From Streptomyces zagrosensis (GTDB taxonomy: Bacteria; Actinomycetota; Actinomycetes; Streptomycetales; Streptomycetaceae), in the NCBI RefSeq assembly GCF_014203645.1, contig NZ_JACHJL010000014.1, positions 179,452-243,451 of the forward strand: a stretch of 64,000 nucleotides of DNA, read 5' to 3'. How positions within the stretch are numbered: position 1 is the first letter of the stretch; the number at the start of each line of letters is the position of its first letter. Below the pieces are notes generated by a model. The model was given only the letters and a program-made list of their open reading frames with translations, was not told the DNA's origin and did not search any database. A program made the translations under genes and the position numbers. Positions 9,402 to 16,412 of the stretch are shown here, piece by piece.

Positions 9402-9483
9402 GGCGGTGTGCCCGAGCGGCCAATGGGAGCGGACTGTAAATCCGTCGGCTTAGCCTACCCAGGTTCGAATCCTGGCGCCGCCA
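9402..9483 (+). tRNA. tRNA-Tyr (GTA)
   Basis: The acceptor stem GGCGGTG (9402-9408) pairs with CGCCGCC (9476-9482), with discriminator A at 9483 and no encoded CCA. The anticodon GTA is at 9436-9438 and the long variable arm is that of a bacterial tRNA-Tyr. The T arm carries GGTTCGAATCC. In S. coelicolor the element SLP1 integrates into a tRNA-Tyr gene next to yajQ, so this is a candidate attachment site; I find no integrase beside it. Confidence 0.97.
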
Positions 9484-9497
9484 CGCATTGGGATACG

Positions 9498-9536
9498 GCC
9501 CCTGACCTGCTGAGAAGCAGGTTGGGGGTCGTTTTG
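9498..9536 (+). terminator. Rho-independent terminator after tRNA-Tyr
   Basis: The inner stem ACCTGCT/AGCAGGT (9505-9511 and 9516-9522) is flanked by CCCC/GGGG and followed by GTTTTG at 9531-9536. This is a standard hairpin plus T-run just after a tRNA. Confidence 0.85.
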
Positions 9537-9828
9537 TTGGGGTGGGGTGGTGGGTGGGGCTGTCTCGCTTCGGCTCGGCGTGAGCCGTGCTCTACCAGCG
9601 GTTAACCGCCGCCGAAGCGGTGTCGTGGTCCTGACGCTTCGGTGCCGATGTGAGGGCGACCGGCGGTGTAGGTGGTAGCCGCTGAGGAAGAGAGCGCACA
9701 GAGCGCGATGGCCTACTCGCTTAGCCCACCGTTGCCATTGTTGATGGTCATTGAGCCGGGTGTCCCTGACGCCCGCTGACGGACCCGTTGCCTCCCCGCC
9801 AGGAACCCCATCGCCCAGAACTCGTAGC
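9537..9828. other. Intergenic stretch without a recognisable gene
   Basis: No reading frame here has convincing codon usage or a ribosome binding site. It lies downstream of the tRNA-Tyr candidate attachment site, where a decayed integrated element might be expected, but I could not identify any integrase or transposase fragment. Confidence 0.5.
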
Positions 9829-10491
9829 TCAGCCGTTCGCTGCCGCCTGCACCGCCTCCGCGATCGGTGTTGTGCCGCCGATCAGCTCCAACGTCAGGCC
9901 CGCGGTGCCCGGCTCGTTCAGGAGGGTGGCCAGGACCGCAGCCACGTCCTGGCGGGTGACCTCGCCGCGGCCCGTGGATTCGGCGAGGGTGATTAGACCC
10001 GTACCAGGGTCGTCCGTCAGGCGGCCCGGGCGGAGGATGGTCCAGTCGAGGGCGGTGCGGGAGCGTACGTCCGTGTCCGCCGCGCCCTTCGCGCGCTGGT
10101 ACGCCGCGAAGACCGGGTCCGTGTCCGCCGTGGGCTCTTGATCGGCGCCCATCGAGGAGACGACGAGGAAGCGGCGTACCCCGGCGCTCACGGCCGCGTC
10201 CGCGAACAGGACGGCCGCCGCGTGGTCCACCGTCTGCTTTCGGTCAGTGCCGCTTCCCGGACCTGCGCCCGCCGCGAAGACCGCCGCGTCCGCGCCCTGC
10301 ATATGCTGGGCCACCTCTTCCACCGACGCCTGCTCCAGGTCGCACACGACCGGTTCGGCGCCCGCCGCCAACAGGTCCCCTGCCTGCTCCGGTTTGCGAA
10401 CGATGCCCGCAACCTCATCCCCGCGCCCGGCGAGCAACCGCTCCAGCCGAAGCGCGATCTGACCATGTCCACCAGCGATAACAATGCGCAT
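9829..10491 (-). CDS. NAD(P)-binding SDR family protein (atypical SDR)
   Basis: A 220-residue Rossmann-fold protein of the NAD(P)H-binding atypical SDR group (YwnB/YtfG-like). The N-terminus MRIVIAGGHGQIALRLERLL carries the glycine-rich cofactor motif GGxGxIA at residues 7-13. RFLVVSSMGADQEP and a downstream YQRAKGAAD stand in place of a classical YxxxK region, and ILRPGRLTDDPGTG is typical of the group. The ATG at 10491 is chosen because the nucleotide-binding motif must lie at the N-terminus. Substrate is unknown. The gene is divergent from the downstream lipoprotein gene. Confidence 0.88.
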   Translation of the reverse strand: MRIVIAGGHGQIALRLERLLAGRGDEVAGIVRKPEQAGDLLAAGAEPVVCDLEQASVEEVAQHMQGADAAVFAAGAGPGSGTDRKQTVDHAAAVLFADAAVSAGVRRFLVVSSMGADQEPTADTDPVFAAYQRAKGAADTDVRSRTALDWTILRPGRLTDDPGTGLITLAESTGRGEVTRQDVAAVLATLLNEPGTAGLTLELIGGTTPIAEAVQAAANG

Positions 10492-10892
10492 ACTTCCGAC
10501 CGTACGCCGAAGCATCACGCAACCATCACTGCCACTCACGCGTCTTTTATTCAGCCTTTGACGAGGCGGTCTCCGACCAGCCTGCTGTGCCGAAGAGGCG
10601 TACGGCAGGTACTGGTGAGCACCGGGGGCGCACGGCACGGCGCTACAGATGCGTGACAGCGCGCCCATACCTGGGCGCGCGGGTGCGAGGTGGCCATTTA
10701 GGGAAGCCATGGCCACCGCTCTTACGTACCATTCATGCGTCAGATGTCCCTCGGCGGGCGCGTGGTGGCGCTATCGTGCGCCGGCTCGCTGGTCGGGGGC
10801 ACATCGTGATCCGTGTGAGAACCGCACATGGTCAAGAGGGAAGCGCGGGGGAGGAGTGCCTCGCTCGCGCCACCGCGCAAGAGGAGCCTGCC
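10492..10892. other. Divergent intergenic region between SDR and lipoprotein genes
   Basis: About 400 bp between two divergently transcribed genes. It must hold both promoters, but no clear -35/-10 pair stands out. Open frames that cross it are continuations of neighbouring frames without ribosome binding sites. Confidence 0.5.
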
Positions 10893-12047
10893 ATTACCGT
10901 CATCCGTAAGTCCCTGGTCGCCGTCGGCTGCACTGTCGTGCTCGCAGCCGGTTCCACTGCCTGCGGTACCGAGGAGAACCTCTCCGCCGGGCAGCGCCTT
11001 TCGCGTGCCACCGACAATCTCGGCGAGGGGGACTCGATATCCGTACAGATGTCCTTCGGCGCCACCCCCGAGCAGTTGCTCGCTCTTTCGGAAGGGTCGG
11101 ATGACCCGATGCCGCCGGAGGCCGCTGAATTCGTATCGAAGATGAAGGTGACGTTCTCCGCGCAGTCCAAGAAGTCGCTGGAGTCCTCGGACGAGAAGGA
11201 CCTGACGGGCAGCCAGCTCAAGGTGTCCGGGCCGGACGGCGACCTCATCGAGTACCGACTGGTGGACAAGACCGCGTACTACCGGCTGGATCTGGAGCAG
11301 TTCGCCAAGCTCAGCGGTGAGGCCATGCCGCCGCTGGACGAGATAAAGAGCGAGCTCCCGAAGGGGTTCAAGGCTGCTGAGGCGATTCTCGCCGGCAAGT
11401 GGGTCAAGATCGACATGGCGGATCTGGAGTCGCTCCAGCGCGACATGGGAGCGCAGGCGGACGAGGACGGACCCAGCGGTGATCCCACGCTGAGCGCGGA
11501 GACCAGCAAGAAGCTGCTCCTGTCCATCCAAAACGCGTTTGCCGGCCAGGTCACCACCAAGGAGGCTGGGCGCAAGGACGGCGCGGACCACGTCCTTGCC
11601 ACGGCGCCGGTACGGCCGCTGGTGACGGCCATTGTCAATGGTCTGCGGCCGATCGCCAGGGAGCTGCCGGGCGGCGCCAAGGACCTGCCCACCGCCAAGG
11701 ATCTGCAAGAGCTCCCGAACGACAAGGTCACCGTGGACTTCGCGCTGAAGCACGGCCAACTCAGCGGTGCCACGGTGGATGTGGCCCAGTTCGACAAGAA
11801 GCTTCAGAAGAAGCTGGCGGCCCACGGCGATGGGAAGCTGCCGGTGGAGCTGGCGTTCGGCGAGCCTGACAGCGTTGACGCCCCGTCCGACGCCACCAAG
11901 ATCGACCTCAAGGACCTGATGACGGGTATCGGGTCCCTGATGCCGGGCGGCCTGGGCCAGGACGCCATGGCGGACGGCACCGATGGTGCCTTCGGTGATC
12001 AGTCAGACGGCAGCACCGAAAGCGACAGCTTCGCCGACCTCGGCTAA
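10893..12047 (+). CDS. Putative lipoprotein, apparent ATT start
   Basis: The mature part is a 384-residue secreted lipoprotein of unknown function, resembling the LppX/LprG-like lipoproteins common in actinomycetes. The signal peptide reads TVIRKSLVAVGCTVVLAAGS followed by TACG, a lipobox with Cys near residue 25. No ATG, GTG or TTG lies at the expected place. The only well-placed initiator is ATT at 10893, with AGAGGAG seven to eight bases upstream. Upstream GTG codons (for example at 10815) would put about 26 extra polar residues before the signal peptide. After the signal, the protein is rich in charged residues and ends in a Ser/Asp/Gly tail (DGTDGAFGDQSDGSTESDS). Substrate or lipid cargo is unknown. 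A base change or sequence error in the start codon is an alternative. Confidence 0.75.
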   Translation: MTVIRKSLVAVGCTVVLAAGSTACGTEENLSAGQRLSRATDNLGEGDSISVQMSFGATPEQLLALSEGSDDPMPPEAAEFVSKMKVTFSAQSKKSLESSDEKDLTGSQLKVSGPDGDLIEYRLVDKTAYYRLDLEQFAKLSGEAMPPLDEIKSELPKGFKAAEAILAGKWVKIDMADLESLQRDMGAQADEDGPSGDPTLSAETSKKLLLSIQNAFAGQVTTKEAGRKDGADHVLATAPVRPLVTAIVNGLRPIARELPGGAKDLPTAKDLQELPNDKVTVDFALKHGQLSGATVDVAQFDKKLQKKLAAHGDGKLPVELAFGEPDSVDAPSDATKIDLKDLMTGIGSLMPGGLGQDAMADGTDGAFGDQSDGSTESDSFADLG

Positions 12048-12206
12048 CCACCGGCAAGCTCGGGCCCTGGTGGCCAGCCGGGGCCGCGGGCTCGGCTGCC
12101 GGCAGCCCGGGCTGGCCTCGGCTGCCGTAGCCCGTGCTCGGCGGCTACCAGCCGCCCTGCCGTGGCCCATCCCCCTGCTGGCCGGTCGCCCCGCTGGCGG
12201 GTCGGC

Positions 12207-13481
12207 TCAGCCTCGTGGGGGCTGACGGTTGTCGTCCTGTGCTGTACGTGACTGGCGGGGCAGGTCGAGCGCGACCACGGCCGCCGAGTCGCAATACTCG
12301 CGGACCGCGCTGGTACGCGCCACGATCCGGCCCCGGTGGACGACGACTCGGCTGTACGCGAGGGAGAGCATGCCGGCGAGGCTCTCCCCCCGTACGGCCA
12401 ACAGCTCTGCCGGAAACCCCGCCTCCACGCGCACCTCGGGCAGGCCCATCGCTGCCCGGGCTTGGCTGCTGACGGCCTCGTACGCCTCCTTTGGCGTGAG
12501 CCCCTCGCGCGAGGCGAGTAGGAACGCGGCCTCCAACGGATCGCCGCGGCCGACAGGGTTGGCCGTATCGCGTAGGGCGCCGCTGCCCGCGGCGATGCGT
12601 ACGCCCGCGGCGCGCAGCAGCCGCACCGGCGCACAGGGTGAGACGGGCGCGCGCCTTTCCTCCAACGCGCCGCACTCCGCCTGTGGCAGACAGCCCACGG
12701 TGATTCCGGCCGCGGCGAGCTGGTCGGCGGCGCGGAGGGCGAGTTGCCTCGGCAGCTGGGCGAGGCCGCCGCACGGGCCGAGCATGACGCTGGTCCGCAG
12801 CCCGCCGGCCATCGCCGCAAACCGGGCGAGCAGCGCCGGGTCGTCGCCGTCAAGGTGCAGATCGACGGCGCAGCCGTGTTCGGCGGCGATGGCGAGCACG
12901 GCCTCCACGTAGCCGGTCGGGTCGGGGTCGAGGTCGGGGCAGCCGCCGATGGCGGAGGCGCCCATCTTCACCGCGTCCCGCAGCATCGCCAGGCCGTCCG
13001 CCCCCGCGACGCCGGTCAGGGCGTGCGGCATGGCGACGGCCGACAGGTCGATGAGGCCGCCCAGCGTCCTGCGGGCGAGCAGCACGGCCTCCAGGGCGCC
13101 AAGGCCCAGCACGTCACCGATGCGCACATGGGTGCGTAGCGCCGTCGCACCATGGCCGAGTTGGAGGAGGGCGGCCTCGGTGGTGCGCCGCTGGACGTCT
13201 TCGGGGGCGTACGCAACAGGGCCGTCCACCTCTGCGGTGAGGGCTGTGTCGGTGTGCCCGTGCGGTTCGGCCGGGGCGGGCAGCAGGAGGTAGCCGCTGA
13301 GATCGACGCGGGCGCCGGGGGCGAGGCTGCCCGCGGTGCCCACCGCATCGACGCGACCGCCGCTGAGCCGCACATCGACGGCGCGCCCGTCCGCGAGCCG
13401 GGCGCCGCTGAGCAGCAGCACGGTCGCGTCGGGGGCCGCGCCGTCGTTCCTGGGGGGCTGCTGCGGCTGGCTGTCGGGCAT
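12207..13481 (-). CDS. CodA-like amidohydrolase family protein
   Basis: A 424-residue member of the amidohydrolase superfamily related to cytosine deaminase. The N-terminal composite domain (LLSGARLADGRAVDVRLSGGRV) is followed by a barrel in which EPHGHTD near residue 75 replaces the usual HxH metal pair context. VDLHLDGDD supplies another histidine, and GSGALRDTANPVGRGDPLEA supplies the likely catalytic aspartate. The second conserved histidine of CodA is not evident (CLPQAECGAL in its place), so activity on cytosine is doubtful. The ATG at 13481 has AGGAG four bases upstream. It is convergent with the lipoprotein gene. Substrate unknown. Confidence 0.82.
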   Translation of the reverse strand: MPDSQPQQPPRNDGAAPDATVLLLSGARLADGRAVDVRLSGGRVDAVGTAGSLAPGARVDLSGYLLLPAPAEPHGHTDTALTAEVDGPVAYAPEDVQRRTTEAALLQLGHGATALRTHVRIGDVLGLGALEAVLLARRTLGGLIDLSAVAMPHALTGVAGADGLAMLRDAVKMGASAIGGCPDLDPDPTGYVEAVLAIAAEHGCAVDLHLDGDDPALLARFAAMAGGLRTSVMLGPCGGLAQLPRQLALRAADQLAAAGITVGCLPQAECGALEERRAPVSPCAPVRLLRAAGVRIAAGSGALRDTANPVGRGDPLEAAFLLASREGLTPKEAYEAVSSQARAAMGLPEVRVEAGFPAELLAVRGESLAGMLSLAYSRVVVHRGRIVARTSAVREYCDSAAVVALDLPRQSRTAQDDNRQPPRG

Positions 13482-13778
13482 CGCGCTCCTGGAGTGGCGA
13501 GAAGTGCGGGTTGGGGGAGGCCTGGCCCGCGACGGCCGGTGGCTGGATGGTCCATGGGCGGGACCGACGCTGCGGGTGAGGGCGGGTGCTGGGCTCCGGG
13601 CGGGAGCCAGCGCGGGCGAAGGGGCGTGCGAGGGCGCGCGGGGGCGCGTCACGCCAAGATCACTCAGCGCGTTCCGAGCCTAGGGCGCGTCTGGGGCGGC
13701 TTCGAGGAGGAGCCGAATAGTCGTACCGGTGTGGTGCCGTAGGCGCTCACGGCCCGTCACGAGGCGGCGGATACGGAT
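13482..13778. other. Intergenic region upstream of tRNA-Thr
   Basis: High-GC non-coding sequence between the amidohydrolase start and the tRNA pair. Frames through it are minus-strand extensions of the amidohydrolase with Pro/Arg-rich content and no ribosome binding site. Apart from the promoter at its right end I see nothing in it. Confidence 0.5.
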
Positions 13779-13807
13779 TTCACGATCGGCCGCAGAGCGT
13801 GTAATGT
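13779..13807 (+). promoter_or_regulatory. Promoter of tRNA-Thr
   Basis: TTCACG (13779-13784) and TAATGT (13802-13807) are separated by 17 bp and end 11 bp before the tRNA, as expected for a housekeeping promoter. Confidence 0.6.
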
Positions 13808-13818
13808 CTTCATCGCTC

Positions 13819-13891
13819 GCCCCAATAGCTCAGTCGGCAGAGCGTCTCCATGGTAAGGAGAAGGTCTACGGTTCGATTCCGTATTGGGGCT
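13819..13891 (+). tRNA. tRNA-Thr (GGT)
   Basis: Acceptor GCCCCAA (13819-13825) pairs with TTGGGGC (13884-13890), discriminator T. The anticodon loop ATGGTAA gives anticodon GGT. No CCA is encoded. It is followed by tRNA-Met and rpmG, an order shared by Streptomyces genomes. Confidence 0.97.
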
Positions 13892-13946
13892 CTGATGTGT
13901 GAGGTTGCCTATCCGGGTTTTGCCGGATAGGTGCCCCTCGCATCAC

Positions 13947-14019
13947 AGCGGTGTAGCTCAGTCGGTAGAGCAAGCGGCTCATAATCGCTGTGTCACCGGT
14001 TCAAGTCCGGTCACCGCTA
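13947..14019 (+). tRNA. tRNA-Met (CAT, elongator)
   Basis: Acceptor AGCGGTG (13947-13953) pairs with CACCGCT (14012-14018), discriminator A at 14019. The anticodon loop CTCATAA gives CAT. The fully paired first base pair (A-T) marks it as elongator rather than initiator. Confidence 0.95.
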
Positions 14020-14024
14020 CTGAC

Positions 14025-14067
14025 AGTAGCCGATTGTGGGGTCGGTCCTTCGATCGGCTACTCTTTT
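14025..14067 (+). terminator. Terminator after tRNA-Met
   Basis: AGTAGCCGAT (14025-14034) pairs with ATCGGCTACT (14053-14062), followed by CTTTTC. It separates the tRNA transcript from rpmG. Confidence 0.85.
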
Positions 14068-14135
14068 CTGCGTTCATCCATCCGTCCCCGCGGGCTGACT
14101 CCCCTGGGGCGGCCCCACGTTCAAGGAGCACTCAC

Positions 14136-14300
14136 GTGGCTGCCACCGACGTCCGCCCGAAGATCACGCTGGCCTGCGTGGAGTGCAAGGAGCGGAACTA
14201 CATCACCAAGAAGAACCGGCGTAACAACCCGGACCGTCTTGAGATGAAGAAGCACTGCCCTCGTTGCAACTCGCACACCGCGCACCGCGAGACGCGATAA
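14136..14300 (+). CDS. rpmG: 50S ribosomal protein L33, zinc-binding form
   Basis: A 54-residue L33 with both zinc-ribbon pairs present (CVEC and CPRC), that is, the cysteine-containing form. It is a small subunit-interface protein of the 50S subunit. The GTG start at 14136 has AAGGAGC upstream. Streptomyces often also carry a zinc-free L33 paralogue controlled by Zur; none is in this window. It directly precedes the HadA/HadB pair. Confidence 0.97.
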
Positions 14301-14391
14301 TTTCAGGCTCGTTCGCGAGGCCGCTCCCAGCTGGGGAGCGGCCTCGCGGCGTTCTACGTAATGATCACGACTGTCGCAGGAGGTGCGAGCG

Positions 14392-14844
14392 ATGCCGCTC
14401 GACGAGACGTACGTCGGACGGACCTATCCGCCCACCGAGCCGTACGAGGTGGGCCGGGAGAAGATCCGAGAGTTCGCCGAGGCGATCGGTGAGACCAATG
14501 GTGTCTACACCGATCCCGAGGTCGCGCGTGCACTCGGATATCCGGATGTGATCGCCCCACCGACCTTTGTGTTCTCCATCTCCTATCGCGCGGCGGGTCA
14601 GGTGATCCATGATCCGCAACTCGGTCTCGACTACAGCCGGGTCGTACACGGCGATCAAGGTTTTACGTACGCTCGACCTGTTCAGGCGGGCGATTGCCTA
14701 TCGGTCACATCCACCATTGAGTCGGTGAGGTCCATGGCGGGTAACGACATCCTGGTCGTGCGCGGTGATGTGCACGATAAGAGCGGCGAACTCGTGGTGA
14801 CCGCGCGCACGATGCTCGTGGCCCGTGGCGCTGACGGGAAGTGA
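14392..14844 (+). CDS. HadA-like (3R)-hydroxyacyl-ACP dehydratase subunit, UPF0336
   Basis: A 150-residue hot-dog-fold protein similar to the mycobacterial HadA/HadC subunits of FAS-II dehydratase. The N-terminal FAS1_DH-like region includes IREFAEAIGETN and the stretch APPTFVFSISY; VHGDQGFTYARPVQAGD is typical. The catalytic Asp/His hydratase motif is absent here, as expected for the substrate-binding partner of a heterodimer. The ATG at 14392 has GGAGG eight bases upstream. The stop overlaps the next gene's upstream GTG, so the two subunits are coupled. Confidence 0.9.
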   Translation: MPLDETYVGRTYPPTEPYEVGREKIREFAEAIGETNGVYTDPEVARALGYPDVIAPPTFVFSISYRAAGQVIHDPQLGLDYSRVVHGDQGFTYARPVQAGDCLSVTSTIESVRSMAGNDILVVRGDVHDKSGELVVTARTMLVARGADGK

Positions 14845-14849
14845 GACAG

Positions 14850-15284
14850 ATGGCAGCGAAGATTTCGTACGACGATATCGAGGTCGGCACCGAACTGCCC
14901 GCCCAGACCTTTCCGGTGACCCGCGAGACGCTTGTGCGGTACGCGGGTGCTTCCGGCGACTTCAATCCCATTCACTGGAATGAGAAGTTCGCCAAAGAGG
15001 TTGGGCTGCCCGACGTCATCGCACACGGCATGTTCACCATGGCCGTGGCGATCCGCGTCGTGACCGACTGGGTCGGTGACCCGGGGGCGGTCGCGGAGTA
15101 CGGGGTGCGGTTCACCAAGCCCGTTGTCGTGCCGAACGACGACAAGGGCGCGCTCATCGAGGTCAGCGCCCGAGTGAGCGCCAAGCTTGACGACGAGGCG
15201 CGTACGGTACAGATCGACCTCACGGCGGTCAGTAGCGATCAAAAGGTGCTTGGCCGCTCCCGCGCGGTCGTCCGGCTCGGCTGA
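14850..15284 (+). CDS. HadB-like MaoC dehydratase, catalytic subunit
   Basis: A 144-residue MaoC/hydratase-2 family protein. The hydratase motif is intact: YAGASGDFNPIHWNEKFA contains the catalytic Asp and His, and DVIAHGMFTMA follows. With the preceding gene it forms the heterodimeric dehydratase that removes water from 3-hydroxyacyl thioesters in fatty acid elongation. The ATG at 14850 is preferred; an in-frame GTG at 14841 overlaps the upstream stop and would add three residues. A tandem repeat follows immediately. Confidence 0.92.
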   Translation: MAAKISYDDIEVGTELPAQTFPVTRETLVRYAGASGDFNPIHWNEKFAKEVGLPDVIAHGMFTMAVAIRVVTDWVGDPGAVAEYGVRFTKPVVVPNDDKGALIEVSARVSAKLDDEARTVQIDLTAVSSDQKVLGRSRAVVRLG

Positions 15285-15589
15285 GTGCTTGCGCCGAAGT
15301 CGTTGCGTCGAAGTCGTTGCGCTAAAGCCGTCGCGCTGAGATGCCGCGTGGAGGCGCCGTACTGAGCCGTTGCGCAGGACCGCTGCAACCCCGCCCGCGC
15401 GGGGCGCGCAGGGCTGCTGTTGCGCCGGCTGGACCGCCTGCGTAGGCGGTGCTGGATGCGGGGACCGGGTCGCGCCCTGCCGGCGGCTGCTGCTGGCGAG
15501 AGCCGACTGGCTGCGCTGCACGCCGGGGCGCGTGCTCCGCGGAGCCGGGGTGGCAGTGCGTTTTCGCTGTCGCTACGAGGCCAGCACAC
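15285..15589. other. Intergenic region between hadB-like gene and tetR
   Basis: A 305-bp non-coding stretch. It begins with a short tandem repeat (15289-15330) and runs through high-GC sequence to the promoter of the regulator. No gene is supported. Confidence 0.5.
15289..15330. repeat. Three tandem copies of a 14-bp unit
   Basis: Units TTGCGCCGAAGTCG, TTGCGTCGAAGTCG and TTGCGCTAAAGCCG follow each other head to tail, with a decayed fourth copy after them. They lie just after the HadB-like stop. Confidence 0.85.
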
Positions 15590-15619
15590 TTGACTGCGTA
15601 GGTTATTGAGTAATAACTT
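15590..15619 (+). promoter_or_regulatory. Promoter and operator-like palindrome of the TetR gene
   Basis: TTGACT (15590-15595) and TAACTT (15614-15619) are 18 bp apart. The palindrome GTTATTGAGTAATAAC (15602-15617) covers the spacer and -10. Transcription would begin near 15626, one base from the ATG, implying a leaderless mRNA and autoregulation. Confidence 0.6.
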
Positions 15620-15626
15620 ACCTCCC

Positions 15627-16241
15627 ATGGCGCACTCCACACCCCGAATGAGCGCGGACGAGCGGCGGTCCCTCGCGGTCCGTGCGGCGATGTCGGAGTT
15701 CTCCAAGGGCGGGTATCACGGCACCTCCACCGAGGTCATCGCCCGGCGCGTTGGCGTGTCCCAGCCGTACCTCTTCCGGCTCTTCCCCAACAAGAAGGCC
15801 CTCTTTCAGGCCGCCGCCGCGCACTGCTTCGCCCGGACGACCGAGACCTTCGTACGAGCCGCAGATGGCCTGCACGGCGAGGCGGCGCTGGAGGCGATGG
15901 GGGGCGCGTACTCCGCGCTCATCGTCGATCGGGAGCTGCTGCTGATGCAGATGCAGCTCTACGTCACGGCGGGCGGCGTGGATGACGAGGAACTTCTGGC
16001 GTACGTGCGGCAGGGCTGGCAGGAGGTATGGGAGACGGTCCGCGTGTTGAGTGGTGCGTCCGGGGAGGAGCTGGAGCAGTTCTTCTCCCGCGGGCTGCTC
16101 ATCAACGTCCTGGTCACTCTGGGTATCCCCGGCGACGACCGGTGCTGGGCGACCTTTGACGAGTACAGCAAGAAGGCCGCGACGCGGACGGCGAGTGAGG
16201 TCGTGGGCGGTCCGCCCGGTTCTCCGGCCGATGGCGCCTGA
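15627..16241 (+). CDS. TetR family transcriptional regulator
   Basis: A 204-residue regulator. The N-terminal helix-turn-helix is clear: RAAMSEFSKGGYHGTSTEVIARR, then VGVSQPYLFRLFPNKKALFQAA at about residues 20-62. The C-terminal ligand domain is not specific to a known inducer. The ATG at 15627 has no Shine-Dalgarno sequence, consistent with a leaderless transcript from the promoter directly upstream; a TTG at 15606 would place the operator inside the gene. The MFS exporter gene follows 171 bp downstream in the same direction. Its upstream region shares a motif with the regulator's own operator, so repression of the exporter is likely (inference). Confidence 0.9.
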   Translation: MAHSTPRMSADERRSLAVRAAMSEFSKGGYHGTSTEVIARRVGVSQPYLFRLFPNKKALFQAAAAHCFARTTETFVRAADGLHGEAALEAMGGAYSALIVDRELLLMQMQLYVTAGGVDDEELLAYVRQGWQEVWETVRVLSGASGEELEQFFSRGLLINVLVTLGIPGDDRCWATFDEYSKKAATRTASEVVGGPPGSPADGA

Positions 16242-16381
16242 TCCCGGTCCGCCTCCGGTTGAGCGAGGCTAGTGGGCTCAAAGCAGCCCGAAGCGCTCGC
16301 GACTTCCCATCAATGACCCTGACCCACCTATGCCCGGCGTGGGTCTCGATCGCGTGCCGCGCAGACGTACGCCCCAGAAAC

Positions 16382-16399
16382 TTAGTAATCAATCACTAA
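16382..16399 (+). promoter_or_regulatory. Operator-like imperfect palindrome upstream of the MFS gene
   Basis: TTAGTAATCAATCACTAA is an 18-bp imperfect palindrome 13 bp before the MFS start. Aligned to the region at 15606-15621, the two share AGTAAT and 11 of 16 positions, suggesting one repressor binds both. Confidence 0.55.
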
Positions 16400-16412
16400 C
16401 CTAGGAGTCTCG

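Noticed and set aside
9540..9828. Integrase or IS remnant after tRNA-Tyr
   Set aside because: The context made it plausible, but no transposase or integrase motif, terminal inverted repeat or attachment-site duplication could be seen.
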